Shown piece after piece: positions 42,567-51,338 of a DNA stretch of 64,000 nt. Origin of the DNA: CBDFHC01 sp965247585. Lineage in GTDB: Bacteria > Chloroflexota > Dehalococcoidia > Lucifugimonadales > GCA-2712585. Location of the stretch: positions 603,202 through 667,201 of the forward strand of contig CBDFHC010000003.1 of assembly GCA_965247585.1 (NCBI GenBank). The letters run 5' to 3'. How positions within the stretch are numbered: position 1 is the first letter of the stretch; every line of letters begins with the position of its first letter. The notes under the pieces were generated by a model that saw only the letters and a program-made list of their open reading frames with translations, was not told the DNA's origin and made no database searches. The translations under genes and the position numbers were made by a program.

Positions 42567-43280
42567 CTAATCAGTCCCGTTCCCTTGTGGTGGAACTGGA
42601 ACCGTTTTAGGCCCCAACTTTGCAAGGCCAGAGAATATCGCTTCGATTTGCTCTGGTGTCATACCTGCTAGGTCTTGAGAGTTGATACGAATGTCAACCC
42701 GTGGGCCAGTTTTTGGCTCTTCAACTGATTGCCCATTACCCCCCGTCCCCGTATTGCCTTTTTTCTGACCACCTTTCGGCGGCGTGGGCTGACGGTTGAC
42801 CTTAACAGTTCCTGAATTTGATGGATCGGCTTGCCTAGGCTGAGCAGATGTCGTTATGCCCGCTTCACCGCATAGGTCAAGGAAGAGGATTGCGGCCTTG
42901 TTGGCCGTCGCGGGAGAATAGTTCCTAGCGAAATAATTGACTATCTTGTCTTTACTATCCCGACCTACATCGAGCCTAGAGAAAAGGCCGCTATACGCTT
43001 TTTCAAGTACCTGTTTAAGCGCGATTTTAAATTCATCACCGCCGGTTTGGAGATCGCGGAACGCTTCCGTTGGCTTGCCACTGCTGTCAACGAGGTTGAG
43101 GAATTTTAGTGCACTCAGCAGAGCAAATGCATTGCTGTGTGAAATGCCGTAATCTTCCAACAGCCCACTGTCGACGGAATCTGGCGTTTTGACATATCTG
43201 ATGTGGTCAAACAACGCGGACATCGCGCTTGCGGGCGCGTAAGGCGCGCTTCGGTGTTTCGTTTTCCCTTCTGTAGCCAT
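42567..43280 (-). CDS. DUF5343 domain protein carried by the transposon
   Basis: A 237-residue protein. The N-terminal 150 residues match the DUF5343 pattern: YAPASAMSALFDHIR, then LLEDYGISHSNAFALLSALK, FLNLVDSSGKPTEAFRDL, and NYFARNYSPATANKAAILFL, consistent with two winged-helix-like units. A flexible Pro/Gly/Lys-rich linker follows, then VDIRINSQDLAGMTPEQIEA, a short C-terminal motif also seen in this family. The start is ATG 43280 (gggagccgag upstream) rather than an earlier in-frame ATG at 43316. The function is unknown, but DUF5343 genes often occur in variable, defence-related or mobile contexts. Its presence as transposon cargo implies a selectable or regulatory role. Confidence 0.75.
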   Translation of the reverse strand: MATEGKTKHRSAPYAPASAMSALFDHIRYVKTPDSVDSGLLEDYGISHSNAFALLSALKFLNLVDSSGKPTEAFRDLQTGGDEFKIALKQVLEKAYSGLFSRLDVGRDSKDKIVNYFARNYSPATANKAAILFLDLCGEAGITTSAQPRQADPSNSGTVKVNRQPTPPKGGQKKGNTGTGGNGQSVEEPKTGPRVDIRINSQDLAGMTPEQIEAIFSGLAKLGPKTVPVPPQGNGTD

Positions 43281-43488
43281 CTCGGCTCCCTTCTTTCTGA
43301 CTTGAACCTTTCCCATTATACTTGAACAGTCCTAAGAAAGTAAAGCACCTAGGCGATATCAAGGTCAAGGTATAGGTTTCAGTGGGATTTGCGGTCGCGG
43401 AAATGCGCATATCATATTCTTACATAGAACTATAACCCTTTACGGCACGTAAGAAACGTGTTAGAATGATGTTAAGGGTTAGGATGTT

Positions 43489-44406
43489 ATGAAAAGATTT
43501 ACTGTCCAACAATTCAATGAAAAGTTTCCTGATGAGGAGACTTGCCTAGAAATCGTCCGCGATATGGTCTACCCAGATGGTATTGCCTGCCGGAAGTGCC
43601 AAGAGATAACTAAGCACCACCGGCTCAGTGGCCGTAAGGCGTACTCTTGCCAGCATTGTGGTACTCAGGTTTACCCATTAGCCGGAACGATTTTTGGAAA
43701 GAGTTCTACGCCGTTGAAATCATGGTTCTACGCCATATATCTCATGGCCTCGACCCGCACCGGAATTTCAGCCGCGCAGTTGGAGCGGGAGTTGGGCGTC
43801 ACCTACAAGACCGCCTGGCGAATGTTCAAGCAAATCCGGTCCATCCTTAGCGAGGATGTGGAATTGGAGGGGTTATTAGTAGAGGTTGACGAAACCTACA
43901 TAGGTGGCAAAGCCAAAAACATGCACAAGGCCAAGCGAGAACGGCTAGGCGGAAGAGGCACGGCTGGGAAACAACCGGTGTTCGGAATGGTGGAACGGAA
44001 AGGCAAGGTGGTGACCAAGGTAGTCCCCGATGTCTCGCGGGACACGCTCTTGCCTACTATTTGCGAGAAGGTGCTGCCGTCAAGTCTAGTGTATTCTGAT
44101 GAACACTCTTCGTATGACCCGCTCAGGAGCATGGGGTATCAGCATCGTCGTGTCCACCACGGTGCTAGGGTGTACGTCATCGGAGACGTTCATACCAACA
44201 CCATCGAGGGATTCTGGAGTCTGGTAAAGAGGGGGATAAGCGGAGTCAATCATGCGGTAGGTGCTAACCACCTGCAAGGCTATTTTGACTCCTATGCCTT
44301 CCGCTGGAACCATAGAGACGATGAAACTCCGATGTACGATTCAATGGCAAATCGGGTTAACAAGGTACGATATGGCAGTTACGGGGCTTACAACCCAATT
44401 GGCTAA
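43489..44406 (+). CDS. IS1595-family transposase (ISXO2-like)
   Basis: A 305-residue transposase with an N-terminal zinc ribbon (C34, C37, C54, C57 in ACRKCQ and SCQHCG) and an HTH (ISAAQLERELGVTYKTAWRM). An ISXO2-like DDE domain follows: D134 in VEVDETYIGGK, D204 in LVYSDEHSSYD, and HTNTIEGFWSLVKRG with N237 and E240. The C-terminus ends a few bases before the right inverted end, as usual for the family. All catalytic residues are present, so it appears functional. It starts at ATG 43489 with ggatgtt before it, and a ttagaat -10-like box lies 35 bases upstream. Confidence 0.93.
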   Translation: MKRFTVQQFNEKFPDEETCLEIVRDMVYPDGIACRKCQEITKHHRLSGRKAYSCQHCGTQVYPLAGTIFGKSSTPLKSWFYAIYLMASTRTGISAAQLERELGVTYKTAWRMFKQIRSILSEDVELEGLLVEVDETYIGGKAKNMHKAKRERLGGRGTAGKQPVFGMVERKGKVVTKVVPDVSRDTLLPTICEKVLPSSLVYSDEHSSYDPLRSMGYQHRRVHHGARVYVIGDVHTNTIEGFWSLVKRGISGVNHAVGANHLQGYFDSYAFRWNHRDDETPMYDSMANRVNKVRYGSYGAYNPIG

Positions 44407-44578
44407 TTCCGTGCAATGGGGGGATAATTACCATTAGAATGGGGAGGGGAGTCCCCGCTTCCTTTCAGCGGGTCGCGCAGTAATGCATCGCACTTAAAGC
44501 TGAGATGGGGCGACGACGCGGCAGGCAACGGAGGCCTGGCATCATTTAGTAGGGCAGTGATGGGCTGGAAAGGGCGGG

Positions 44579-45502
44579 CTACGATGCGGGGCCAGGATAG
44601 GGATGGTGTTGGACCCAATGGTTGGCGATGTCTATGCCGCGGCAGACCCAAACGCCGCTGGTGGACATGACGTGGTCCAGGAAGCGCTCGAGGCCGGATG
44701 CGCGGCCGGGGCGACCGGTAAGGCGGTCGTGGATTGCAACGGTCATTACCCTGGGAGAGTGCCGCCCTTCCTTATAGAAGAAGTCAAAGGCCTCACGCAG
44801 ATAGGTGTAGAACTGTTCGCCGGTGGCAAACCCCTGTCGGCCGGAGAATGCGTTGTCGTTGGTCTCGAAGGAGTAGGGGAGGCACAGATGGGGCTTACCA
44901 AGGACAGTGACCCAGAAGGGCAGCTCGTCGTTCAGGGAGTCCTGGTCGTATAGGAAACCGCCCTCTTCGACGAGGAGGCGGCGGGTGTTGGGGCTGGGGC
45001 GACCGGTCAACCAGCCCAGGGGCCTCTCGCCGGTGAGGCCTTGAAGCGTCTGAACGGCGAGGCGGATGTGCTCCCGCTCTTCGTCCTCGGGGACGTGCTG
45101 ATAGTCAATAAAGCGGTAGCCGTGGCTCATGACTTCATGACCGGCGTCGACGATGGCTTTGGCCGCGGCGGGATTGCGCGCGAGGGCGGTGGCCACGGCC
45201 AAGACGCTGGCTTTGATGCGGCGCTCCTGGAAGAGCCGCATGATGCGCCAAAAACCGACGCGGCTGCCGTACTCGAAGGTGGACTCGACGTACATGCTGC
45301 GGGCGCCGGGAACGGCGGGCGCCCCGAAGATATCGGTCAGCGCGTCTTCGGAGCCGGAGTCACCGTCCAGTACGCTCTTTTCGCCGCCGCCCTCGTAAGC
45401 GAGGACGAACTCCAGGGCGAGGCGGGCGCCCTCGGGCCATTTAGGGTCCGGGGGGTTGGCGCCGTAACCGACGAAGTCTCTGGGATAGGTTTCAGGGGTC
45501 AT
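44579..45502 (-). CDS. Polysaccharide deacetylase family protein, PuuE/allantoinase-like
   Basis: A 307-residue NodB-fold protein of the PuuE subgroup. Family blocks are YPRDFVGYGANPPDPKWPEG, LEFVLAYEGGGEKSVLDGD, ARSMYVESTFEYGSRVGFWR, DAGHEVMSHGYRFIDYQ and VMTVAIHDRLTGRPGRASGL. These match the cofactor-independent allantoinase (PuuE) and related peptidoglycan-like deacetylases. In this group allantoin is opened to allantoate, but the related function here is not proven. The start ATG 45502 is chosen over an in-frame TTG nine bases upstream because aaggag fits only the ATG. No other purine-degradation genes are nearby. Confidence 0.87.
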   Translation of the reverse strand: MTPETYPRDFVGYGANPPDPKWPEGARLALEFVLAYEGGGEKSVLDGDSGSEDALTDIFGAPAVPGARSMYVESTFEYGSRVGFWRIMRLFQERRIKASVLAVATALARNPAAAKAIVDAGHEVMSHGYRFIDYQHVPEDEEREHIRLAVQTLQGLTGERPLGWLTGRPSPNTRRLLVEEGGFLYDQDSLNDELPFWVTVLGKPHLCLPYSFETNDNAFSGRQGFATGEQFYTYLREAFDFFYKEGRHSPRVMTVAIHDRLTGRPGRASGLERFLDHVMSTSGVWVCRGIDIANHWVQHHPYPGPAS

Positions 45503-46090
45503 GGGAGGCAAGCTCCTTTTTGTTGGGTTGGGACCGGGTCACCGACGGTTGCAGGGGCGGCGGTCATCACCAGTGAGTTGCCAGGATTTGAACAGATGGT
45601 ATACGCCGGTGAAGGTGCGGAGACGATGTTGACGCCATTATAGTACCGGCCGATTAGCGCGGCGCGATTGGGGGTGGAAAAAAGGGCGGGAGCAGGACTG
45701 TGCTAATTCAGGGGTTGGAGGTAGCGCCACCACCACCAGGGATGACAATTTGGGCTGGGAGTGGCTACCAAGCTGCTGGATTGGTCCTCTGGGGCCGATC
45801 AGCGAGGGCGAAGCGTTAGCTGCTGATAAGGGTTCCAAATCGAAGGTTGGTGGTTTCCACCCACCCGTCCAGGAAGGTTTTAAAAAGTTTCTCTGAGGCA
45901 CCGCCTCAGACTCCCGTAGCCACCACCCAGGTTCCCTGCACTCTCCTATGTGGTTGGTGTTGATTGTGCGCTCGGAGTGCCTTTACAAAGGGAGGGTGGA
46001 AGGCGGCCCCAGGGAGCTAACTTGCCGTTGTAGCCTGGCGAGCGTAGCATCGCTACGCGGCTATCTGAGAGAGCAAGAAGGCCCTAGAAA
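45503..46090. repeat. Intergenic region with module A, module B1 and a small hairpin
   Basis: Module A is at 45831-45919 (ggttggtggtttccacc, tctgaggcaccgcctcagac, a compensated change keeping the palindrome) and module B1 at 45919-45990 (caggttccctgcactctcct). A 7-bp hairpin gcgtagc-atc-gctacgc is at 46042-46058, upstream of the MFS gene. The rest holds nothing recognised. Confidence 0.75.
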
Positions 46091-47380
46091 TTGCATCTGC
46101 GGCGGGCGTATTACGGCTGGTGGATCGTAGCCATTGGGTTTCTGGTGAACGCGGCCAACGCGGGATTCTACTTCACCGGGTTTTCAGTGTTCTTCCTGCC
46201 CATAAGCCGAGACTTGAACCTGAGCCGGACGGCGGCGTCGCTGCCGTTCTCCGTAGCGCGGGGTGTTTCGGCGGTGCAGAGCCCGATTCTTGGGTCTTTG
46301 GTGGACCGGCTGGGGCCGTCCAGGGTGCTGCTGGTGGCGGTGGCGATGGCGGGAGTGGGCTATATCCTGCTGGGCGTAGTGCACAGCTACCTGTTGTTTT
46401 TGCTGGTGTTCATCCTGGTGATATCGCCAGCGATGCAGGGTGGATTCGACACGCCCAGCATGGTGGCAGTGACGCGGTGGTTTGTGCGCCGGCGGCGGAT
46501 GGCGATGGCGCTGAGCACCATGGGGTTCGCGGTAGGAGGAGGCATCATAACGCCGCTGTTGGCGGTGTCCATAGGCGGGCTGGGATGGCGGCCCACGTCC
46601 ATAGCGGTGGGCGTGTTGGTGATAGCGGTGCTGATCCCCCTGAGCACGCGGTTGTACCCGTCCCCCGAGTCTCGAGGTCTGCAGTTGGACGGCGGGCCGC
46701 GGAGGCCGCAGGCATCTGTGCCGGGCGAGGGAGGTGGGCGGGATGAGGCGCCACTGGAAAACGACTTCACGTTAAGGCAGGCGCTGGGCAAGCTGAGCTA
46801 TTGGAGTTTGGGGAGCAGCCTGGCGATACGGGGGCTGGTGTCCACCGTGCTGGCGGTGCACCTGGTGGCGCTGATGGTGTCCAACGGCATATCAGAGTCT
46901 ACGGCGGGACTGATGGTGGGCTTGTACTCACTGGCAAGGATACCGACCATGCTTCTGATGGCGGTGACAGCCAACCGGTGGCCTCCGCAGCGGGTGATAG
47001 CGCTGGGAGGGTTCTGCGGCGCGATTAGCTTGCTGTTCTTTTTCCTGCTGGAGGGGCCGGAGCTGTGGTTGGTGGCGCTGCTGCTGGTGCTTCTGGCGTT
47101 CAACGATGGGAGCTGGACGGTGGCGTGGTCTATTGTTGCGGAGCAGTTTGGGAGATTTCATTTCGGGGCGTTGCGCGGCGGGATACTGGCCATGGTGAGC
47201 GTAGGGTCCATTGGCGGTCCGATATTCGCCGGGTGGGTGTTCGACCGGTTTGGCAGCTACGAATGGATAATGCTGCCGGGCTGCGTGGGGCTGGTGGTGG
47301 CAGGGCTGCTGAACTGGACGATGCCGAAGACGCGTGCTGACGCCGGTGCGGCGGCGCCGGATTTGCCGCCAGCGCCGTGA
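46091..47380 (+). CDS. MFS transporter (monocarboxylate-like, 12 TMS)
   Basis: A 429-residue major facilitator protein. It opens YYGWWIVAIGFLVNAANAGF, typical of the monocarboxylate/oxalate-formate-like MFS group with the YGW signature. The motif A equivalent is LVDRLGPSRVLL and the central loop carries a Pro/Arg-rich stretch (SRGLQLDGGPRRPQASV). About 12 hydrophobic segments are visible. The substrate is probably a small organic acid, inferred from the family. The start is TTG 46091; no ATG lies upstream in frame and the TM1 sequence begins soon after. A partial module A/B repeat (47391-47456) follows the stop. Confidence 0.85.
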   Translation: MHLRRAYYGWWIVAIGFLVNAANAGFYFTGFSVFFLPISRDLNLSRTAASLPFSVARGVSAVQSPILGSLVDRLGPSRVLLVAVAMAGVGYILLGVVHSYLLFLLVFILVISPAMQGGFDTPSMVAVTRWFVRRRRMAMALSTMGFAVGGGIITPLLAVSIGGLGWRPTSIAVGVLVIAVLIPLSTRLYPSPESRGLQLDGGPRRPQASVPGEGGGRDEAPLENDFTLRQALGKLSYWSLGSSLAIRGLVSTVLAVHLVALMVSNGISESTAGLMVGLYSLARIPTMLLMAVTANRWPPQRVIALGGFCGAISLLFFFLLEGPELWLVALLLVLLAFNDGSWTVAWSIVAEQFGRFHFGALRGGILAMVSVGSIGGPIFAGWVFDRFGSYEWIMLPGCVGLVVAGLLNWTMPKTRADAGAAAPDLPPAP

Positions 47381-47390
47381 GTTGTCGTTT

Positions 47391-47456
47391 TGAGTACTGA
47401 GGGATACCCTCAGACTCCCGGCAGTCACCACCGAGGTCCCCCGCACTCTCCTGTGC
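47391..47456. repeat. Partial module A plus B1
   Basis: The truncated end of module A (ctgagggataccctcagac, then tcccggcag) is joined to B1 (caccaccgaggtcccccgca, ctctcctgtg). The upstream two-thirds of module A are absent. Confidence 0.75.
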
Positions 47457-47591
47457 GAAGGACCGCGGGAGGTGGCGCCTTCGAGCGAGATAGGGTACGC
47501 CGGCGGCTGAATTGCCCAAGGTTTTGCACCTAGGGTATGATGGCCCACTGAGTCCTGATTAGATTGACGCAGCGAAAGGGTGGGGTATTCG

Positions 47592-49268
47592 ATGGCTGAA
47601 ATGATGACTGGGAAACGGGCCTTGTTGGAGATGCTAAAGGCGGAGGGCGTGGAGTATATCTTCGGCAACCCGGGAACGAGCGAAGGCCCAATTATTGACA
47701 TGCTGGGGGACTACCCGGAGTTCAAATATTTTTTGGCGCTGCAAGAGAGCGTGGCGGTTGGCATGGGGGAAGCTTACGCCAGGGCCACGGGCAAGGCATC
47801 CTTTGTAAGTCTTCACGTGGACAGCGGGCTGGCAAATGGGATAGCGCTAATGCTGGACGCTTACAATTCGGGGACACCAATGGTGGTGACATCCGCCAGC
47901 TATGATGCCCGCAGAATCACGGAAGCGAAGACGGACCTGGCGGAGTTGGTGAGGCCGGTGACCAAGTGGGCGGTGGAGCTAGACCTGCCGGACCAGATTC
48001 CCGGGGTGATGCGCCGGGCTTTCACGGAGGCGAACAGCCACCCAAAGGGACCGGTGTACGTGGGGTTTACTTCCAATGCGCTAGAGGGCCTGGCTGAAAT
48101 GAATATTGTTCCTTCGAGCAAGATTCATGACGCCGCGCGGCCGGACGCGAATGGGATACGGGAGGCCGCTTCGCTGTTAATGGAGTCGAAGCGGCCCATC
48201 ATGATTGTAGGAGACAGGGTCTCTGACGACGGCGCCATAGACCAGGCGGTTGAGCTGGCCGAGCTGTTGGGACTGCCGGTGTACCAGTACAAGGGGTCTG
48301 AGGTCTCGTTTCCAACGGAACATGACCAGTACCTGGGGCTTCTCTCGTTGAGCGTGGAAAGACACAGAGCGGTGGTCCGAGACGCCGACGTGGTGCTGGC
48401 GATTGGAATGGACGTGTTCGACGAGCTGTTCTACTGGGGCGACGCCCGGTTGGCGCCAACGGCGAAGCTGATCCATATCGACCCGGTGGCCGGTCGAGTG
48501 GGAAGGTCTGAACCCACGGATGTGGGAATAGTGTCGCATTGCGGGCTGGCACTGGAGGAGTTGATTGCTTCGGTAAAATCGCGGATAACGGCCGAGGACC
48601 GGTCAGTCATAATCGAGCGATCTGAAGGGGCAAAGCGTGATGCGGCGGGAAGGCGGAATGCGCTGGAGGAAAGGGCGGTGGAGAGGTGGGAAGGGGAGCC
48701 GATGGCCCCGGAGCGGATGATGGCGGAGTTGGCCAAGGCGCTGCCGGAAAATGCCATAGTGCTGGACGATTCGATTAGCCACCGGGCGGCGGTGCGCCAA
48801 TATGTGCAAGGGAGTAAACGAGGTGACATTAGGGGAGTTCGAGGACAGTCCATAGGCGGCGGGATAGGCGCGACGATGGGTACGCAGTGCGCCAACCCAG
48901 ACCGGCCGGTTTTTGGGATTATTGGCGATGGCAGCGCCATGATGACCATTCAAGGGTTGTGGACGGCGGCTAACGATAATATTCCCTGCATATTTGTGAT
49001 ATGTAATAACGGGATGTACCGAGTGTTGAAGGTGAACTTTGACGTTTACCAGAGGCAGATCCTGAAGGAGAGCGAACCGGCGGGCCGCAATCTTTTGTAT
49101 TCAGATTTCCCAACACCATTCGATGTGGCTGCGATTGCTAACAGTATGGGGGTGCATGGAGAGCGGATAGTTGACCCAAGCGAGATTGGGCCGGCGGTGA
49201 AACGCGCAGTTGCCTCTGGCAAGCCAGCTTTGCTGGACATGATTATAGACGGTTCTTTGGAGAGGTAG
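47592..49268 (+). CDS. ThDP-dependent enzyme (benzoylformate decarboxylase/acetolactate synthase-like)
   Basis: A 558-residue ThDP enzyme with three domains. The N-terminal part, VEYIFGNPGTSEGPIIDML then LALQESVAVGMGEAYARATG, carries the conserved Glu that activates ThDP. A central Rossmann-like domain follows (RPIMIVGDRVS..AELLGLPVYQY). The C-terminal ThDP-binding motif IIGDGSAMMTIQGLWTAAND..ICNN is intact. The FGNPGTSE opening resembles benzoylformate decarboxylase and oxalyl-CoA decarboxylase-type enzymes more than acetolactate synthase. The reaction is probably decarboxylation or carboligation of a 2-oxo acid. The start ATG 47592 follows a gggtgggg purine run. Its nearest upstream neighbour is an organic-acid MFS carrier. 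Confidence 0.87.
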   Translation: MAEMMTGKRALLEMLKAEGVEYIFGNPGTSEGPIIDMLGDYPEFKYFLALQESVAVGMGEAYARATGKASFVSLHVDSGLANGIALMLDAYNSGTPMVVTSASYDARRITEAKTDLAELVRPVTKWAVELDLPDQIPGVMRRAFTEANSHPKGPVYVGFTSNALEGLAEMNIVPSSKIHDAARPDANGIREAASLLMESKRPIMIVGDRVSDDGAIDQAVELAELLGLPVYQYKGSEVSFPTEHDQYLGLLSLSVERHRAVVRDADVVLAIGMDVFDELFYWGDARLAPTAKLIHIDPVAGRVGRSEPTDVGIVSHCGLALEELIASVKSRITAEDRSVIIERSEGAKRDAAGRRNALEERAVERWEGEPMAPERMMAELAKALPENAIVLDDSISHRAAVRQYVQGSKRGDIRGVRGQSIGGGIGATMGTQCANPDRPVFGIIGDGSAMMTIQGLWTAANDNIPCIFVICNNGMYRVLKVNFDVYQRQILKESEPAGRNLLYSDFPTPFDVAAIANSMGVHGERIVDPSEIGPAVKRAVASGKPALLDMIIDGSLER

Positions 49269-49564
49269 AGAAAGCGTCGATTACGGATAGAGAAATCTCC
49301 GGTGGGGTGGACTGCATGTCTGCTTAGGAGCGTGACGCTTAATCAGAATGCTGATGGAATGGTAGCTGTTCAGCGGCGAAGGTCCGGCGCGCCGGTCGAA
49401 GGTCGGTGTTGCTGATTTGGAATCGTTTAATTATCCTTAGCCTACCAATCGGCAATTAAGTGCTGAGTCGAATGGTGGTGGCGAATTGGCAATGTGCCCC
49501 GGGCAGAGGGTCGCCATAGGGGAAAGGAAGCGGACCCGAAAATTCGGCGCGGAGGCTGTGTCCA

Positions 49565-50086
49565 ATGACGCTGGGACCGACTGGAAAGCCGTTTGAGATA
49601 CTGCTGGTAGAGGACAACCCCGGAGATGCCAGGTTAGCCGAGGAGGCTATTAAGGATTCGCGTCACCAGGCTAATGTCACGGTGGTGGAGGACGGGGAGG
49701 CAGCGATGGCGTATTTGAAAAAGGATGGCGAGTACGCGGATACGCCAGTGCCGGACCTGATCCTGCTGGACCTGCGGTTGCCGAAGAAAGACGGCGCGGA
49801 AGTGCTGGACGAGATAAGCCAAGACCCCAATCTCAGTAACATCCCGTTGGTGATCTTAACGGGGACCTCGGCGGAAGGCAGCCTTCTGCACTCCTATGGA
49901 ATTCGGCCCAGCCGATACATGAACAAGCCGCTGGCGGTGGCGAGGTTTGACGCGCTGTTGGGCCAGCTAAACGCGTTAGGCCGGGAGCCGGTAAGGATTC
50001 CACTTGCCAGAAACGCCCCGGTGTCCAGGGAGGAGGCGACCGGTGGTGGGAAGAAGAGACGTTGGTGGCCGTTCGGCAAGGGGTAA
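49565..50086 (+). CDS. Single-domain response regulator, Rcp1/CheY type
   Basis: A 173-residue receiver-domain protein. ILLVEDNPGDARLAEEAIKD is the typical opening of the Rcp1-like group that partners with phytochrome or GAF-type histidine kinases. D69 in LILLDLRLPKKDG is the phosphoacceptor, followed by VILTGTS and YMNKPL with the conserved Lys. About 40 residues follow the receiver domain, ending in a basic KKRRWWPFGKG tail. There is no output domain. A second, broken copy of this receiver type lies at 52165-52611 next to a broken GAF kinase. Confidence 0.9.
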   Translation: MTLGPTGKPFEILLVEDNPGDARLAEEAIKDSRHQANVTVVEDGEAAMAYLKKDGEYADTPVPDLILLDLRLPKKDGAEVLDEISQDPNLSNIPLVILTGTSAEGSLLHSYGIRPSRYMNKPLAVARFDALLGQLNALGREPVRIPLARNAPVSREEATGGGKKRRWWPFGKG

Positions 50087-50141
50087 GTAGGGGTTTTAAG
50101 GTTGTGGAAAGTGGCGCAGCGGGGGAGCCTCTTTCTTAGGG

Positions 50142-50311
50142 GAATCCTGGGTGGCAGTTGGGTCCCGCGGCAGCAAGTAAGCGAATCAGTGGCTGGCTCG
50201 CACCTCCTCTTAATCTCCCCCTGGATAGGGGGAGAAAAAACTTCTACTCTCGAGGCAATCCTGCGTGGCAGTTGGGTCCCGCGGCAGCAAGTAAGAGAAT
50301 CAGTGGTTGGC
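50142..50311 (+). repeat. Two direct repeats, 114 bases apart
   Basis: Two nearly identical copies of about 55 bases (50142-50196 and 50257-50311) share tggcagttgggtcccgcggc and agcaagtaag. Between them lies a short palindromic block, ctccccctggatagggggag. They fill the space between the response regulator and the LLM oxidoreductase gene. Confidence 0.8.
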
Positions 50312-50371
50312 ACCGGTTAGGTGAAGACGGCGTCCGTTCATTGACAGAACGGGTTTGATTGCGAGGAGAGA

Positions 50372-51334
50372 GTGGCCAAGTTCGACTTGTTTCTGATGCA
50401 GGACGTACCTGCGTCGGACTATATAGAGATGGCGCAACTGGCGGAGGAGAAGGGGTTTGAGAACCTGTGGGTGATTGACGGGCAGGACGTTTTCCCGGAC
50501 CCGTGGGCGACGGCGGCGGTGTGCGCGGTGAATACTTCGAGAATGCGAATAGGCCCCGGGGTGACGAATCCGCTGACGCGCCATCCCAGGGTGACGGCGA
50601 ACGCGATGCTGACGATTCACGAGCTGTCCGGCGGACGGGGGATTCTGGGGATGGGGGCAGGGGACAACGCAGTGCAGACGATGGGTTGGAAGCCGGCCCG
50701 GGTGTCAGTGGTGCGGGAAGCGGTGGAGATATGCCGGGAGAGGTTCGCGAAGGATAAGGCGGAAATTCCGGTCTATATAGCGGGGGGTGGACCCAGGATG
50801 ACGGCGTACGCCTGCGACGCGGGCGATGGGATTTTCATGCCGGGTGGCGGCACAGTGCAGGAGTTGCGGCGGGTTCTGGGCCGGATAGAGGCGGCGGCCA
50901 AGGGGGCAGGCAGGGATATTAGGGACTTACCGATACTTTACTATCTGGGGGGATTCGCAGTTTCGCACGACAGGGGAGAGGCGCTGGACGATGCGCGAGG
51001 AGGGATTGCGCGTCGGGTGTTGAGCCTGGTGAACGCGCCGGAGGGTTTTCCGCCGGAGCTAGAGCATCTTCGAGGGGACGCGCAGAGGGCCGCGGAGGCG
51101 TACGACTACTCGGGGCACCTGAAGTCGCATTTGCCGCACACGCAGGTGGTGAGCGACGAGCTGGTGGAGGGGGTCGGGGTGGCTGGGACGCCAGCAGAGG
51201 TGCTGCCGACGTTCAGGGAGCTGTGGGAAGAGGTGGCGGGACTGAATTTTACGTTTTTCCTTCGGCCGGACGGTCTGGGGAAGAAGCGGACGTTTGAATT
51301 GTTTGTGCGGGAGGTGCTGCCGGGGTTGGCGTGA
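50372..51334 (+). CDS. LLM-class flavin/F420-dependent oxidoreductase
   Basis: A 320-residue TIM-barrel of the luciferase-like monooxygenase class. Typical blocks are YIEMAQLAEEKGFENLWVID, RMRIGPGVTNPLTRHPRVTA (the bulge region), GRGILGMGAGDNAVQTMGWK and IPVYIAGGGPRMTAYACDAG. The overall look is that of F420-dependent methylenetetrahydromethanopterin reductase-like enzymes of Actinomycetota and Chloroflexota. It would transfer hydride or oxygen to an unknown substrate; such genes are abundant in SAR202-type genomes. GTG 50372 has a gaggagag site upstream. It is followed by a repeat cluster. Confidence 0.88.
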   Translation: MAKFDLFLMQDVPASDYIEMAQLAEEKGFENLWVIDGQDVFPDPWATAAVCAVNTSRMRIGPGVTNPLTRHPRVTANAMLTIHELSGGRGILGMGAGDNAVQTMGWKPARVSVVREAVEICRERFAKDKAEIPVYIAGGGPRMTAYACDAGDGIFMPGGGTVQELRRVLGRIEAAAKGAGRDIRDLPILYYLGGFAVSHDRGEALDDARGGIARRVLSLVNAPEGFPPELEHLRGDAQRAAEAYDYSGHLKSHLPHTQVVSDELVEGVGVAGTPAEVLPTFRELWEEVAGLNFTFFLRPDGLGKKRTFELFVREVLPGLA

Positions 51335-51338
51335 AGGG

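Larger units (their letters stand above)
41797..44432. mobile_element. IS1595-family transposon with passenger genes
   Basis: A 2636-bp element with perfect 24-bp inverted ends (41797-41820 and 44409-44432, beginning ggtaattatcccccc) and an exact 8-bp duplication attagaat at 41789-41796 and 44433-44440. Eight-base duplications are typical of IS1595. It contains an intact IS1595 transposase (43489-44406), a DUF5343 gene, a 54-residue gene with its own promoter, a bidirectional terminator, and a second mobile element nested at 41841-42238. The original target reads ccctccccattagaatggggaggg, assembled across both ends, so insertion hit the loop of a small inverted repeat. The element is AT-richer than its surroundings. 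Confidence 0.93.

Noticed and set aside
50142..50311. CRISPR-like two-repeat structure
   Set aside because: Only two repeats, about 55 bases long, with a low-complexity palindrome between them.
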